A stretch of DNA of 45,398 nucleotides from an uncultured Clostridium sp. (GCA_947575275.1 CANPMS010000016.1:1-45398); one strand, 5' to 3'. Shown: positions 5,280-15,431, numbered from the stretch's first letter. The notes: generated by a model not told the origin, from the letters alone. Made by a program: numbers and translations.

Positions 5280-7085
5280 TTACACTACTGCCTTACTTGG
5301 TACATACAGCAAGCGGCTGCCAATGTTTCGAGTGCGACTAAAGGAGGCAGTATCCAAATACAGAGAAAAGCCACACATAGAGCCACTACCCCACCCGCCT
5401 CCAAACTTAGCAATTAAGAAACCATTGTGACTATAGTTCTGGTAAACGTAATCAGCAAAGGTATCATTACCGCTAGCCTCAGTAGGGATAAGGATCTCTG
5501 GATGAGTAGGATCAATACCAAAGGCACTAACGTAACCGTTACTATGAGTAGCGTGAACATCCAAGCGCTCATAACCCTCTGTAGTATCATCCACAGGAGT
5601 AGTACCGATTTTAGTTACCCAAACCTCATTAACACCCTTTGCAAGGATATTGATACAATCCATCCAAGTCCAGATATTACCCCACAAATTCTCCTCTCCA
5701 CGATAAGTAACAGAGCACTTACCATCTATACCGCCACTAGGGATACCAGAGCCATTACCAATACCAGCGGTAGCACCGGTGATAACCGCTGCATTAGTAG
5801 AGCCATCATCCGTAAAGGTACTTACACCCCGTCCTACCTTACGCTGAGGATCCAAAGAGGCATACTCTATCATAAAGAGCCACTCTGTAACAGCCATAGC
5901 AAAGATATTATGGCTCTGCCAGCCTGTACCTCTGTTATTACAGAGCTTTCTTGCATTAGCTCTGGTAAGTACCTTAGTTTTACCACTGGCTGGCTTAGCA
6001 CCTGCAATACTGGAGAGCTTATCTGTATCCAAATCGGCTACAAGAGTATCATCCATACAGTAGGTACCGGCGCTCTCATCATACACACAGCCCTCATAAG
6101 CGGAGAGATAAATCTTATCCTGCGGAATACCGTGAGCATCATAAAAGGCTCTAGGTACGCTAAAGCCACTCTTAGGAGTAGGGCTGATGTAAAATCTGGC
6201 TTTCACATATTGCTTACCCTTACCGCTGGTAGCGTTTTTAGTCTTAACAGGCACAGCCTTAATATAAAAGATTGGTTGTTCAACCATGACCTGCACTTTT
6301 GTTCCAGGCGGAAACTTTAAATCCGGGTTAAATTCTGCTCCTTCTGGGTTTTTATCAACCGTCTGCGTCAGCTCCCCAGTTGTGGTAAACCCTTCTTCGC
6401 CATAGTATGCTACAACCCTTCCGTCATCCGTCAGATTGCAGCGCCGCCTTCCACCAAAACAGGTTATGTCATCAAACCCTGCCCCCGGTGTCCGATTTAC
6501 CGCCCCCGCAAGCCGTGTAAATTTCTTGTTGACAAAATCCACCTCCACGCCAAAAATATCATCCGATGAATACCCGATAAAGGCTTCAAGGTCTGCAATC
6601 TGCTTCTGCAAATCCTTGATGTCCCCGATTGTGGCAACGGCAGCCATGTCTACCTCAAGAGAAACATTTTCAGCGTTTCCAACCGTGGTTACAAGCTGTA
6701 CATACGCACCGGAAACAGTAATCCCGTTATATGCAGGCATATAGCAGTTTCCCGAAGTCTCCCTTGTGACGGCATAGAGAACTTCTCCATCGTCAGGATC
6801 AACCGCATACAAGCCCAAAGCCTTCATGTAATACCCTGCTGTCAGTTCCGTATTGGTAAATGCAGCCTCAACCTTGATTGCAACTTCATTTGTACGTGTT
6901 ACTTTGGAAATCAGACTTGTCTGCTTCACATTGGAAAGGGAAGCAAGCCCTTCAAGCTGTGCGTCCGTGTATGCGGTGCTGGAAGCTGATACTTTGGTAA
7001 ACTCAATGTTGCCGCTTCCCGCAATCATCTTTGCAAGCAGCGCTTGCCCTTTGTTGGTAATAACCAACTTTGAAAATTCTGCCAT
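5280..7085 (-). CDS. tail fibre / receptor-binding protein with lectin-like variable C terminus
   Basis: The N terminus (MAEFSKLVITNKGQALLAKM, about 1-150) is the phage tail-collar fibre domain that attaches fibres to the baseplate in Mu-like and P2-like phages. A short coiled segment follows (DIKDLQKQIADLEAFIG). The C-terminal half (about 280-601) reads like the C-type-lectin/FGE-like fold of Mtd-type proteins: ARKLCNNRGTGWQSHNIFAM, WLFMIEYASLD, ENLWGNIWTWMDCINI, and a terminal GGGWGSGSMCGF...NIGSRLLYV. The codon choice of the C-terminal half (GTA, CTT, AGA, ATA rich) differs from the N-terminal part, with a break near 6230-6260, which points to a swapped receptor-binding module. GAAAGGA precedes the ATG. 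Confidence 0.88.
   Translation of the reverse strand: MAEFSKLVITNKGQALLAKMIAGSGNIEFTKVSASSTAYTDAQLEGLASLSNVKQTSLISKVTRTNEVAIKVEAAFTNTELTAGYYMKALGLYAVDPDDGEVLYAVTRETSGNCYMPAYNGITVSGAYVQLVTTVGNAENVSLEVDMAAVATIGDIKDLQKQIADLEAFIGYSSDDIFGVEVDFVNKKFTRLAGAVNRTPGAGFDDITCFGGRRRCNLTDDGRVVAYYGEEGFTTTGELTQTVDKNPEGAEFNPDLKFPPGTKVQVMVEQPIFYIKAVPVKTKNATSGKGKQYVKARFYISPTPKSGFSVPRAFYDAHGIPQDKIYLSAYEGCVYDESAGTYCMDDTLVADLDTDKLSSIAGAKPASGKTKVLTRANARKLCNNRGTGWQSHNIFAMAVTEWLFMIEYASLDPQRKVGRGVSTFTDDGSTNAAVITGATAGIGNGSGIPSGGIDGKCSVTYRGEENLWGNIWTWMDCINILAKGVNEVWVTKIGTTPVDDTTEGYERLDVHATHSNGYVSAFGIDPTHPEILIPTEASGNDTFADYVYQNYSHNGFLIAKFGGGWGSGSMCGFSLYLDTASFSRTRNIGSRLLYVPSKAVV
5283..5405 (-). other. region resembling a DGR variable repeat (VR) in the fibre gene
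   Basis: The last 41 codons carry the hallmark of diversity-generating retroelement targets: a GG-x-W start, small and aromatic residues at alternating places, and an IG(S/A)RLLYV end. No reverse transcriptase, Avd-like gene or adenine-rich template copy was found in the window, so a donor would have to act in trans or the module is frozen. Confidence 0.55.
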
Positions 7086-7101
7086 TGCTTTTCGTCCTTT
7101 C

Positions 7102-7806
7102 TTATTGTTTTATTTCAATCAACTCAGTAGCAACCACACCCGAACCAGCCAGATGTTCGCCGCCTATACTGAACTGTTCGTTAAAATCATTGGTTATAAC
7201 AACAGTTGCGGAATTGACCACCCCGCCGCCGCATAACGCCAAACCACTCACAACCGTATTTTCCTTGCTGTCATTAGTAATAAAGAATTGTTCCACTGAG
7301 CACACACCTCCACCAACAAGAGCAAACCCATCAACACCACACTGGATTTCATTTTCAGAAATCACAACCATATTGCACGGGAGCATGCTGTCAATCATGC
7401 GTTCCAGCTCCTCAACCTGTCCGAACAGCTCAAGGTTTGTTAAAATTTCAATGCGGTAATTCTGATAGCCCTTTACAATCGTAAAATCAGAATTACCGCA
7501 TAAGGTAACCAGCTTAGCAATCAAGGCTTTCAGGGTGTATGGGATAGAATTAAACCACCGGGCCTGAACCCTTGAGCGCCTGGATTCAACAGTATCTTCT
7601 TCTGACGGATAGATACCCAGCAGTTTTTCAAACCTCGATAGTCCATATTCATCAGCAGTGGAAATAAAACGATTGCGGAGTACCTTATCAGCCGCGCTCC
7701 AGATAATATAAAATTCAGGATTTTCCGCTTCAAGGGCTGCAACGGGCTCTTTGTATGTCTGCATGAATGGCGGCAAATACGAAATGAGGTCAACATCCCT
7801 AATCAT
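7102..7806 (-). CDS. baseplate/tail protein, YmfQ (DUF2313, XkdU-like)
   Basis: Structural protein that joins the baseplate to the tail fibre. The N-terminal 150 residues follow the YmfQ pattern: D-x-x-x-YLPPFMQ near the start, EFYIIWSAADKVLRNRFI, FEKLLGI-x-P, SRRSRVQARW, then YQNYRIEILT. The C-terminal 80 residues hold two repeated GG-x-V units (VGGGVCSVEQFFITNDS, CGGGVVNSATVVITNDF), probably the fibre-binding part. Start overlaps the baseplate J stop by 4 bases (ATGA), showing translational coupling. Confidence 0.88.
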   Translation of the reverse strand: MIRDVDLISYLPPFMQTYKEPVAALEAENPEFYIIWSAADKVLRNRFISTADEYGLSRFEKLLGIYPSEEDTVESRRSRVQARWFNSIPYTLKALIAKLVTLCGNSDFTIVKGYQNYRIEILTNLELFGQVEELERMIDSMLPCNMVVISENEIQCGVDGFALVGGGVCSVEQFFITNDSKENTVVSGLALCGGGVVNSATVVITNDFNEQFSIGGEHLAGSGVVATELIEIKQ

Positions 7807-9005
7807 GCAGAAACACCCCCTAACACCGGAATCTGATATTTCGTCAGTGATAGATTGTTTACTCGCCCATTGATGGTCGTGTTGGCAATATCAAGCACCC
7901 CTTTCACCCCAAGGATTCTTGTTTCCATCTGGCTGACCCTGACAATAATAGCTTCACTGCCAGCCCAGCTCCGCCTCAACTCCAGCAGATAGGCATTTAC
8001 CGCACCCTGAATCGCGGCCTTGGTATTTGACCAGCTATAACCCTCTTCAAAAGTTACGGTAGTTTGGACGAATACCTGGACAGGCTTCGCACTTTCCACA
8101 TTCACCACATGACCGATCGGAGCAAGCCCGTAACCTTCCCCAGCATATTCCTCTGGGTCAAGGGTCTGCTGGACACTCTTCACAAGTGTCTGCGATGCCT
8201 CTCCATAATCATCTGAATCCGTGATTGATATATAAACCGTACCACCAACAGTCAGTTTCTTGTCCCTGGCTGCATCATATACACTCTGCAACCAGGACTT
8301 CACTGCATCCGGCACGGTGTCAATATTCTCTTCACACCATGCCTGAACCGCCGCATCTGGTATCATTTCAGCGGGTCTTATGTCACTGTTCCAAACCCTT
8401 GTAACTTTAACACCTCCAACGCCATCAATGCTTCTGACCTTGGTGAGGTAATCCGCCCTGTTTCCACCAAAGGATTGCTCCGTGAAGCTGTCAAAGTACC
8501 GCTGCCGGAATACTTCTGTATCTTCCTCATCTTCCCCCGGTATCAGGATTTCCGTTAATTCCGCGGTCTCCAAACCGTCAATATAGTCCATAGGTATCAT
8601 GTTTCCAAGGTACTGATTTCCAACCGCCCCTTCTTTCTCACACTGAACCTTATACTGTCCTGGCACTATCTGCTCCAACACAACATAGTTCATATCGCCG
8701 ATGTTGAACCGCTTACCCGTAACATCAGTGTTTGCCGGGGTAAACTCACCTTTCAGAATTGCCTTTGTTGCGGATTCAGGGGACAGTCCTCTGTCTTTTG
8801 CAAGCAATATCAAAAATTCTCTTGCGGCAGTGTCACCATAGGAATTTTTTATCAGGTATTCCAGCTCGATATACAAGATTTGAAGCTCAATCGCAGTTGC
8901 GCTGTGGGTATCCCAAATAAGGGAGCTGGGCCTTTTATCCAGCTTTTCAGATACCCGGCTCAGCATCCGTTCAAGGATGACTTCATAGGTTTCTTTTTCA
9001 TACAT
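7803..9005 (-). CDS. baseplate J-like protein (XkdT)
   Basis: A wedge component of the contractile-tail baseplate (gpJ family). Seen: MYEKETYEVILERMLSRVSE start, EFLILLAKDRGLSPESATKA, GEDEEDTEVFRQRYFDSF, FGGNRADYLTKVRSIDGVGG (the conserved Baseplate_J core), and a C-terminal strand-rich part ending in TTINGRVNNLSL. 400 residues is usual. GGGGTG precedes the ATG. It sits between XkdS-like and XkdU-like genes with almost no gaps. Confidence 0.93.
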   Translation of the reverse strand: MYEKETYEVILERMLSRVSEKLDKRPSSLIWDTHSATAIELQILYIELEYLIKNSYGDTAAREFLILLAKDRGLSPESATKAILKGEFTPANTDVTGKRFNIGDMNYVVLEQIVPGQYKVQCEKEGAVGNQYLGNMIPMDYIDGLETAELTEILIPGEDEEDTEVFRQRYFDSFTEQSFGGNRADYLTKVRSIDGVGGVKVTRVWNSDIRPAEMIPDAAVQAWCEENIDTVPDAVKSWLQSVYDAARDKKLTVGGTVYISITDSDDYGEASQTLVKSVQQTLDPEEYAGEGYGLAPIGHVVNVESAKPVQVFVQTTVTFEEGYSWSNTKAAIQGAVNAYLLELRRSWAGSEAIIVRVSQMETRILGVKGVLDIANTTINGRVNNLSLTKYQIPVLGGVSA

Positions 9006-9006
9006 T

Positions 9007-9411
9007 TTAGATGCTCACCCCCTTATCCGCCTTGATTGCACCATAAATCGTATTCACTGTAAACGCGGCGTGTACCACGCCTTTCACTTCAAGGTCAAAT
9101 TCAAAATCTGTAACACTGCTGATTCTTGTGTCAGTCAGCAATGCCTCTGCGATTCTGCGCTCCAGCTCCGTACACACATAGGTAACCGGCTCACCGTACA
9201 GGTCAAGGGTTTCAATCCCATAATACCAAGGGTATATGATAAACTGATAGCGTTCCGTGCTTAGAATCCTGAATATGACCTGCATCATTGCTTCCTGGTT
9301 ATCCACAATCCCCCGGACAGAATCACCGTTTAAGTCCATTTTATAGGTCAGGCTTGGCTGTTCCTCAATTTCAAAATCTTGGGCTAAAAAACCAACCGAT
9401 GAAGGTATCAT
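9007..9411 (-). CDS. baseplate protein, DUF2634 (XkdS)
   Basis: 134 residues, related to the gp25-like wedge proteins that start sheath polymerisation. Key stretches: LTYKMDLNGDSVRGIVDNQE, IIYPWYYGIETLDLYG, ERRIAEALLTDTRI, and a C-terminal VNTIYGAI. Its ATGA start overlaps the stop of the DUF2577 gene, and the stop is one base from the XkdT start, so the three are translated as a coupled set. Confidence 0.9.
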   Translation of the reverse strand: MIPSSVGFLAQDFEIEEQPSLTYKMDLNGDSVRGIVDNQEAMMQVIFRILSTERYQFIIYPWYYGIETLDLYGEPVTYVCTELERRIAEALLTDTRISSVTDFEFDLEVKGVVHAAFTVNTIYGAIKADKGVSI

Positions 9412-9803
9412 TTTCCTGTCCTATCCCACACAATGAATTTCTGTCCCCCTTGCTGTCTTAACAGGATAACCTTATCACCGGCAACCAAGCCATTATGAAC
9501 GGTGATTTTTTTCCTGCCCTGGACAGCGTGGCTGTGGGAAGCGAACGCAGACTCACCGCTTCCCCCACTTTTGCTCTCTGTCTGCCAGCCAATCGACACT
9601 TCCGTTTCAAAATCAGTCACATTTCTTGAAAGAAGCAACTGTTTTTCTCCGAGTATCAGCTTCTGTTCCACACTGATTTTCAGTGGTGACACACCTACCA
9701 CCTCGCCAAAATACACGCTGACAGGCTTGCCCGCTTCAACAGCTTCACGCGCTGCGCGTTTCAGCGTTCCGACCAGTTCGTTCGCATCAGCCAACAAATT
9801 CAC
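9408..9803 (-). CDS. tail protein, DUF2577 (XkdR)
   Basis: 131 residues with an N-terminal helix (LADANELVGTLKRAAREAVE), then an OB-like strand-rich domain: VYFGEVVGVSPLKISVEQKL, a polar loop with SHSHAVQGRKKITVHNGL, and a final GDKVILLRQQGGQKFIVWD. This matches XkdR/gpV-like spike proteins of PBSX-type tails. The start is a GTG at 9803 inside the previous gene's end (17-base overlap). The TTG a few codons later is an alternative. Confidence 0.88.
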   Translation of the reverse strand: MNLLADANELVGTLKRAAREAVEAGKPVSVYFGEVVGVSPLKISVEQKLILGEKQLLLSRNVTDFETEVSIGWQTESKSGGSGESAFASHSHAVQGRKKITVHNGLVAGDKVILLRQQGGQKFIVWDRTGK

Positions 9804-10767
9804 CCCCTCTTAGCGTCAAATCCATCCAATGTTCCCCTTCTTTGTAGGTGTGCCTGCACTTTTCCACAAGCATCCAGTTTTTCAGCTTCACATCACCAAG
9901 GTCAAGGTTGACCACCACCATTGAACCAGCCCTGACCCGGTTATCTCCAAACGCGTTTGTGATTTTCAGGTTTCTTGTTTTGCTGTTATATAGCTTCAAC
10001 AAAGCGTCCGCTTTTACCTGTCCGTTTTCACCTTTTTGCAGCGTGCCAAAATACTGTAATACACCCCATGTGTTCATGTGGCTCGAATCCTGTGCAACGT
10101 AAACTTCCCGCTTTCCTGATTCTTCATTGTCATAGGTCAGCTTGATTTTGTTATATGTGTTATCATCAATAGATGAAGTATAGTCGAAGTTTTCACCTGT
10201 TTCTTCGTCAATCATCAGGTATGCACCCGGAACACCCACATACATTGATGACAGGCTTTTCAGGGTCAATTTCCCAAAATCATCATAAAACACATACAAC
10301 TTCCCCGTGGTGGTGAGAGTCTGATCAAGGGCATTCGCCACTATGTCAAACAGGGGGGTATCCATCTCCGTACCGAATGCTATAATGTGTCCAGTATCTT
10401 CCAATGTCCCAACAGCTAGGGAGTAGTCTTCGGCAATCATCTGGATGACTTGTGAAGCGGTTTTGTCCTCGTACGCAAAGGTATCTTTATTCTTCAAATA
10501 CCGCAACTGGTCGTAGGCGGTGACTGTGATTATTTGGTCTTTGCTCCGCTGCTGCTTAAACACATAACCGAAAAACACATTGTCACCGTCCACTTTCAAT
10601 CTGACCGGGCTGCCCTCTGAAAAATCCAGTATATCATCCTTCAGGACTTTGAAAACCAGTTTTCCAGGGGTGTTCTTCCGCTCTGTCGACCATTCAATCC
10701 CCTCCTGGACTGCGGGAAGATATACTTTTGTTCCTTCTTCATTTCCAACCAATAGCTCAATATTCAA
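9787..10767 (-). CDS. baseplate hub protein (XkdQ, gpD-like)
   Basis: 326 residues. Forms the hub under the tail tube. Motifs: EWSTERKNTPGKLVFKVLKD near the N terminus, GYVFKQQRSKDQIITVTAYD and RYLKNKDTFAYEDKTASQVI (the typical hub signature), GKLYVFYDDFGKLTLKSL, and the end WMLVEKCRHTYKEGEHWMDL. It starts 16 bases after the LysM gene and overlaps the XkdR gene. Confidence 0.92.
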   Translation of the reverse strand: MNIELLVGNEEGTKVYLPAVQEGIEWSTERKNTPGKLVFKVLKDDILDFSEGSPVRLKVDGDNVFFGYVFKQQRSKDQIITVTAYDQLRYLKNKDTFAYEDKTASQVIQMIAEDYSLAVGTLEDTGHIIAFGTEMDTPLFDIVANALDQTLTTTGKLYVFYDDFGKLTLKSLSSMYVGVPGAYLMIDEETGENFDYTSSIDDNTYNKIKLTYDNEESGKREVYVAQDSSHMNTWGVLQYFGTLQKGENGQVKADALLKLYNSKTRNLKITNAFGDNRVRAGSMVVVNLDLGDVKLKNWMLVEKCRHTYKEGEHWMDLTLRGGEFVG

Positions 10768-10782
10768 TCAAAACGCCCCTTT

Positions 10783-11472
10783 CTATACTGCCGGAATAGT
10801 CAGAACCTGCCCCGGATAGATTAAGTTGGGATTGCCGCCCACGACACCCCTGTTTGCATCATATATAACCGTATACTTTGAGCCGTTTCCGTAAAAACGC
10901 TTGGCGATGTTCCATAGACAGTCACCCTTTACCACCGTGTAAGACTGTGCGGCTGTCGGTTCTGGTGATGTAGATTCATCACGTTGTGGTTCCACGTTTG
11001 CCTGCGGCTTGGACGCAGCAATCTGAATAGATACCGCTTTCGCACCATAGTCACGCCACTGTTTCAAATTAAACTTTACTTTGAAGTCAAAACCGTCCTT
11101 GGCGTCTTCTGTGATTTTGTAATCTTCCAGTGACACTTTGATGTTGGTATTCAACAACTGCTTTCCATCGGGAAGTTTCCGGCACACAATAAACTGGAAT
11201 GGCCTTTTACTGGTTTTCAGCTCTTTAAAAATACCCATGAAATACCCCGCGTCTTTGAACCCTGACTTATACACCGCATACGGGTATCTGACCTGGGGTA
11301 TTTCACACTCAAACTCAATGTCGGTCAATCCAGTTTTCTTCAAGATGTTAATTTCACCCTCATTGATAAGCGTTACTGTCTTGTTTTGGTTGTTAATTTT
11401 TATCTGTATCTTTCCAGGAGGGACAGGTAACAGACAATTTTTCAAATATACGTCATATCCACTTTTTGCCAT
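10783..11472 (-). CDS. LysM-domain tail protein (XkdP)
   Basis: 229 residues. The N-terminal 140 are the XkdP/gp53-like tail part ([20 protein letters not shown]). A low-complexity linker ([16 protein letters not shown]) follows, then one LysM motif at about 177-228 ([18 protein letters not shown]...[14 protein letters not shown]) for binding peptidoglycan. It caps the tape measure end in this phage class and may help wall passage during infection. GGGGAG is the ribosome site; its start touches the tape measure stop. Confidence 0.92.
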   Translation of the reverse strand: MAKSGYDVYLKNCLLPVPPGKIQIKINNQNKTVTLINEGEINILKKTGLTDIEFECEIPQVRYPYAVYKSGFKDAGYFMGIFKELKTSKRPFQFIVCRKLPDGKQLLNTNIKVSLEDYKITEDAKDGFDFKVKFNLKQWRDYGAKAVSIQIAASKPQANVEPQRDESTSPEPTAAQSYTVVKGDCLWNIAKRFYGNGSKYTVIYDANRGVVGGNPNLIYPGQVLTIPAV

Positions 11473-14219
11473 TACTTATGCTCCCCTTCCGCCATACTGT
11501 CAACCGCCTCATTCACCGAATCTGTCAACTTTGTGATAAATCCGTCAATGTCGTCACCACTGTTCACGTTGTTCTGCATACCTGACATATCCACGTGGAT
11601 TTCTGCGACTGTGTACCTATTAACCGCTTCTTGTTCTGCAATGTCCCGAAGGTATTTCAAATCTTCTTCTGTGATGTCCATCGAGTCCTTGATTGCCCCG
11701 GTGTTCCCGGCAATATCATCCACACCGTCACCAATGCCTGAATTTGCAATCACATCATCAAAACCTGATGTATATTCACTTGGGTCTGGTATATCCTCCT
11801 TGCCAAATAAATCTGACAGGCTGAAATTGCGTACCTTATCCGTGATACCGTCACCCCAAGAAGCACCCGCCTTGAACGCTTCCCCATAATCAACCCGGTC
11901 AATCATATAGTCGGCTGGATTCAAGATATTCGCCGCTGTTCCACCGGCACTCTCGATGGTAGCATCAACTTCTGCCTGAATCTTACCTTGGAATTGGGAC
12001 ACGACACCTGCCAAGTTGGAACCAAACACGGCATCTAACATAGCTGCGGCCTTGCCCACAACACCAACAATGTAGTTGAACAGTGAGAGCATGACAGCCT
12101 TGATTGCCGCAACCGGGTTATTGAATAACACTCCAAAAGCTGCCGCAAAGTTTGCTGTCATATTATAAAAATTCACAATCCATGTTATCAGGGTGTTGAT
12201 CAACCCAATAACCAAGTTCCGCACAACAGCCACCACAATAGCAACGCCACCAACGATAACGCCAAATCCTGAATTTGCAATCCCTGTCATTTTTGCAATC
12301 GCATTACACACTGCAAAAATTATCGCAATCAGCGCGACGATAAGTAAAATTATCCACACGATAGGACAGGCATACAGTGCAGCATTAAAAGATAGTTGTG
12401 CTGCGGTTAATCCCGTTGTCGCCACCATTTCTGCCGTTATAGCCGCACCGTGTGCTACAGCCTGAATCGCCGCGAGCCTTTTTTGCATCGTGTTTATTCC
12501 TTGGATTGCGGTATTTACAACAAGTGCCGCTGTGTAAACTCCGAAAGCCGCCGCTACACCGTACACAATCGGACCGATAATCGACCAGTTATCAGCGATA
12601 AAACTACCTGCCGTAACAGCCAAATCAAAGATGTTTAGCAGGATATGTGCAAGAACTGCCATTGCCTCAATCGCTCCATTCGCAAAGGTCTGGAAAGCCT
12701 CGCTGTTTGCAATATCGTTTAGCCTTTGAAGGACAGGCTGAAATGCAATCAGAGCCGTATTCTGCATAGACTGCCAAATCTGCCCCCAAGTCATAGGCAT
12801 TTGTTCAAACTTCGCATCAATTTCATCAGCAGAGCTCAGCATTGCATTTTTCACAACTTGGGCAGTTACAAGCCCCTGTTCCGCGTAGGACTTGATTGAG
12901 CCCTCTGCCCATCCCATCGCCGATTCGATCGTCCGTGCAATCGTTGGTGCTTGCTCCAAAATCGAGTTTAATTCTTCGCCGCGCAATGCTCCGGCTGCCA
13001 GACCTTGTGACAACTGCAATGTTGCATTTGCTGCCTCTTGGGTGCTTGCCCCGGCGATTGTCATCTGCTTCTGGATTAGGTTTGCAAAAGCAACAACTTC
13101 TTCCGAGCTACTGAACGCGTTTCCAGCATTGTTTCCGAATCTTGCCACAACATCGGCCATATCCGCAAATGAGCCTCTTGCGTCCTGCGCTGCCGCGTAC
13201 ACCATGTTGACAAGTTCCTGCGTGGTTTGCATCCCGTCATTCATAATGTTGAGCCGGGCAGTCGTCTGTACCAATTCATCAGAAATGTTCAGTGCTTTCC
13301 CGATACTATGAATGCTGACATAAGCCAAGACAGCGCCTTTGATTGCATTCATCAGGCTGCCAGCCTGATATGTACCCTCTTGAATCTCCCGGTTGAATCT
13401 TCCCTGTTCATCCACGTTATCCCGGATGTAGCGTTCTGTCCCGCTGACGGTTTGTGACAAACGCAGGTAGGCATCATTTGCCGCAGAAGCGTCCATATCC
13501 TGCATTGCCCGATTCAACTCAGTCTGCTCCTGGACTGCCATATTCAACTGTGAGCGCAATTGTTCCAACCCGGCGTTTGCAGTGTCAGTTCCAAGGTTTA
13601 CAGGGTTATTTTCAACCTGCTGAATCCTCTGCTGTATCGCCTGTAATCTCTGCCCCAGTGCGTTAATGTCCTGGACTGCCGTATCCGGCAGAATATCCAT
13701 ACCGCTGGCAGTCTGCTCAATCTGTACCTGTGTTTGGTTCAAAGTATTCAACATACTATTTGCACTCTGAACCTCTTGCTGGAACCGCTCAACCCCAGAA
13801 CTTGTAAATACGTCCAGACCGTCCGTTTGCCACACTACCGGAACGGTAACAGGTTCCGGAGGGGCATTTGGCCGCACCGCTGGCGGAATGTTCTGTGGGT
13901 TTTCCACCTGTGGGGTGAAACTCGGCGGCGCGTTATGATTTATAACCGGAGCAGCCCCAGGGTCAACCTGTAGAGCTGATATTGCAGGGGTGTATAACCC
14001 GGACAAGGCCTGTTCCAGTTCATTGACTGCCATGGTCGCCTGATTGATTTCAGCCCTTGCGCCTTCCAAAGAGCTCGTGTCAATGTCTGCGTTCATACTC
14101 TCCTGCATATCATACATTGCAGACACCGCAAGATTCACTGAACTGACGATATGGTTGAGCACTCCACTAAACTGGTCGTTCAGCTCAATGCCGGTCTGAA
14201 TTCCTGGCACCTTTATCAC
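11472..14219 (-). CDS. tail tape measure protein (XkdO-like)
   Basis: 915 residues; sets tail length and is ejected on infection. The N-terminal third is Gln/Asn/Pro-rich and coiled ([18 protein letters not shown]). Residues about 280-460 are the tape measure domain ([20 protein letters not shown]). Residues about 530-760 hold several hydrophobic segments ([20 protein letters not shown]). The start is GTG at 14219, only about one base after a GGTG site; a GTG three codons later is better spaced from AAAGGTGG. About 2.7 kb predicts a tail near 140 nm by the usual rule of about 0.15 nm per residue. Confidence 0.92.
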   Translation of the reverse strand: MIKVPGIQTGIELNDQFSGVLNHIVSSVNLAVSAMYDMQESMNADIDTSSLEGARAEINQATMAVNELEQALSGLYTPAISALQVDPGAAPVINHNAPPSFTPQVENPQNIPPAVRPNAPPEPVTVPVVWQTDGLDVFTSSGVERFQQEVQSANSMLNTLNQTQVQIEQTASGMDILPDTAVQDINALGQRLQAIQQRIQQVENNPVNLGTDTANAGLEQLRSQLNMAVQEQTELNRAMQDMDASAANDAYLRLSQTVSGTERYIRDNVDEQGRFNREIQEGTYQAGSLMNAIKGAVLAYVSIHSIGKALNISDELVQTTARLNIMNDGMQTTQELVNMVYAAAQDARGSFADMADVVARFGNNAGNAFSSSEEVVAFANLIQKQMTIAGASTQEAANATLQLSQGLAAGALRGEELNSILEQAPTIARTIESAMGWAEGSIKSYAEQGLVTAQVVKNAMLSSADEIDAKFEQMPMTWGQIWQSMQNTALIAFQPVLQRLNDIANSEAFQTFANGAIEAMAVLAHILLNIFDLAVTAGSFIADNWSIIGPIVYGVAAAFGVYTAALVVNTAIQGINTMQKRLAAIQAVAHGAAITAEMVATTGLTAAQLSFNAALYACPIVWIILLIVALIAIIFAVCNAIAKMTGIANSGFGVIVGGVAIVVAVVRNLVIGLINTLITWIVNFYNMTANFAAAFGVLFNNPVAAIKAVMLSLFNYIVGVVGKAAAMLDAVFGSNLAGVVSQFQGKIQAEVDATIESAGGTAANILNPADYMIDRVDYGEAFKAGASWGDGITDKVRNFSLSDLFGKEDIPDPSEYTSGFDDVIANSGIGDGVDDIAGNTGAIKDSMDITEEDLKYLRDIAEQEAVNRYTVAEIHVDMSGMQNNVNSGDDIDGFITKLTDSVNEAVDSMAEGEHK

Positions 14220-14228
14220 CCACCTTTC

Positions 14229-14848
14229 TTAATGTTTTTTCTTCGCTTTACTCTCTGCTTTCATCTTTTCTTTCTTATCATTCTCTGCCTTGATTTTGAT
14301 TGCGGCGATCACAAACGCCTTTTCCTGCTCATCCATTTCAAGGAAAACAGAAGGCAGGATATGCAGCTTATGAAGGGCATAGTAAGCAAAATTCGCTTCC
14401 CCATCCCCTTCTTCGATTAGTTTTTTGCTTCTTCCACCTTATCGTCAAGACCCTTGGTGAATCCCTGGAACTTCTGCATCCACATGGTAAACTCCTGATA
14501 CTCCCCGGCATTATCCACCAGGGCATACAGAAGTTCTTTAGGAGTCCTTACTCCATAAGAATCCTGTAGTCCTGCGTCATATAAGTCCGGGTACACCGTT
14601 GAAGCAACAATCATCTCCGCCAGGTAGTCTGCCGTTTTTACCTTCGGTCTGAACATGCCTGGCTTTCCCGGTACCTGAACTTCAACCGTACAAGAATCCC
14701 GCAGCACCTCATTTTCCTTGGAAGAAATCTGTTTAAACTCCCATTCAAGCGGTTTCCCATTTTCATCCTGCAAACTGGTTGTAGGTGCGAACCTCTCATT
14801 TAACTTTACGATTTTGTTCGCTTTCATAAATCGACTGAATTTTGACAT
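14229..14848 (-). CDS. tail chaperone long form made by -1 frameshift (gpGT analogue)
   Basis: At the end of the XkdN-like gene the minus strand reads GC-A-AAA-AAC-TAA: a perfect X XXY YYZ slippery heptamer (A AAA AAC) immediately before the stop. Slipping by -1 continues as LIEEGDGEANFAYYALHKLH and on for 66 residues to a basic end (KAESKAKKKH), stop at 14229, ten bases before the tape measure start. There is no start codon and ribosome site for this extension on its own. Lambda G/GT and many tail chaperone pairs use the same device; the extension recruits the tape measure protein. Confidence 0.82.
14417..14848 (-). CDS. tail assembly chaperone, short form (XkdN)
   Basis: 143 residues: MSKFSRFMKANKIVKLNERF, then PLEWEFKQISSKENEVLRDS, FRPKVKTADYLAEMIVASTV, YPDLYDAGLQDSYGVRTPKE, ending KVEEAKN. 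This is the XkdN family, which coats the tape measure during tail building. A slippery site overlaps its last two sense codons (see the long form). It follows the tube protein gene by about 85 bases. Confidence 0.92.
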   Translation of the reverse strand: MSKFSRFMKANKIVKLNERFAPTTSLQDENGKPLEWEFKQISSKENEVLRDSCTVEVQVPGKPGMFRPKVKTADYLAEMIVASTVYPDLYDAGLQDSYGVRTPKELLYALVDNAGEYQEFTMWMQKFQGFTKGLDDKVEEAKN

Positions 14849-14932
14849 AACATTGTCCTCTCTTTCTTATTTCATATTGAATTACACAAAGCCCTTGTGC
14901 GGGTCTCATCTCACACAAGGGCTTTCTGCCAC

Positions 14933-15415
14933 TTAATTAGTGGCAAACCCATCCAGCTCGTTGAACGTCTCCGGCATGTCCCACTCCTCAAAAGTGCCGG
15001 AGAGCTCCTCGTCCAGAAGCTCCTCACCAGCCTGGAACTTGGCAAGTGCAAAGGTATCACATAGACACCCTCTATGTACGATGGTTTGTCTCCCCGCCGC
15101 ACTGCTTGGATCTTCGTTACTCACCTGAATTTCAAAATACGGCATCTCCCCGGTTTTCTGGTAGTGGTTCGCCATTTCCCGGAACACAGACTGATTATAG
15201 TGCGCAGTGCCGCTCCATGTCCCCTTCCCTCCGGCTGCCTTATGCCCCATGCCGACTTTCCCAAGAATCGGAACTTCCGTAATATTAACCTCCCACTTAC
15301 TTTCAAACTCGGTCATGCTCATGAAATTATAGCGCCTGTCTCCAATTGTGATAAAACACTCCGCAAGGCTGCCATATACGGCATCCTTCCCGTTCATAGT
15401 CACACTCTGACCCAT
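14933..15415 (-). CDS. tail tube protein (XkdM)
   Basis: 160 residues; polymerises into the inner tube of the contractile tail. Start MGQSVTMNGKDAVYGSLAEC, then FMSMTEFESKWEVNITEVPI, GHKAAGGKGTWSGTAHYNQS and EVEW-like end (GTFEEWDMPETFNELDG). The length and the order after the sheath gene are those of XkdM. GGAGTGATGAGAG precedes the ATG. Confidence 0.92.
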   Translation of the reverse strand: MGQSVTMNGKDAVYGSLAECFITIGDRRYNFMSMTEFESKWEVNITEVPILGKVGMGHKAAGGKGTWSGTAHYNQSVFREMANHYQKTGEMPYFEIQVSNEDPSSAAGRQTIVHRGCLCDTFALAKFQAGEELLDEELSGTFEEWDMPETFNELDGFATN

Positions 15416-15431
15416 CTCTCATCACTCCTTC

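Noticed and set aside
5427..6320. Long plus-strand ORF opposite the tail fibre gene
   Set aside because: Shadow of the fibre gene's third-position pattern; no ribosome site, no domain, low-complexity Ser/Thr/Ile translation.
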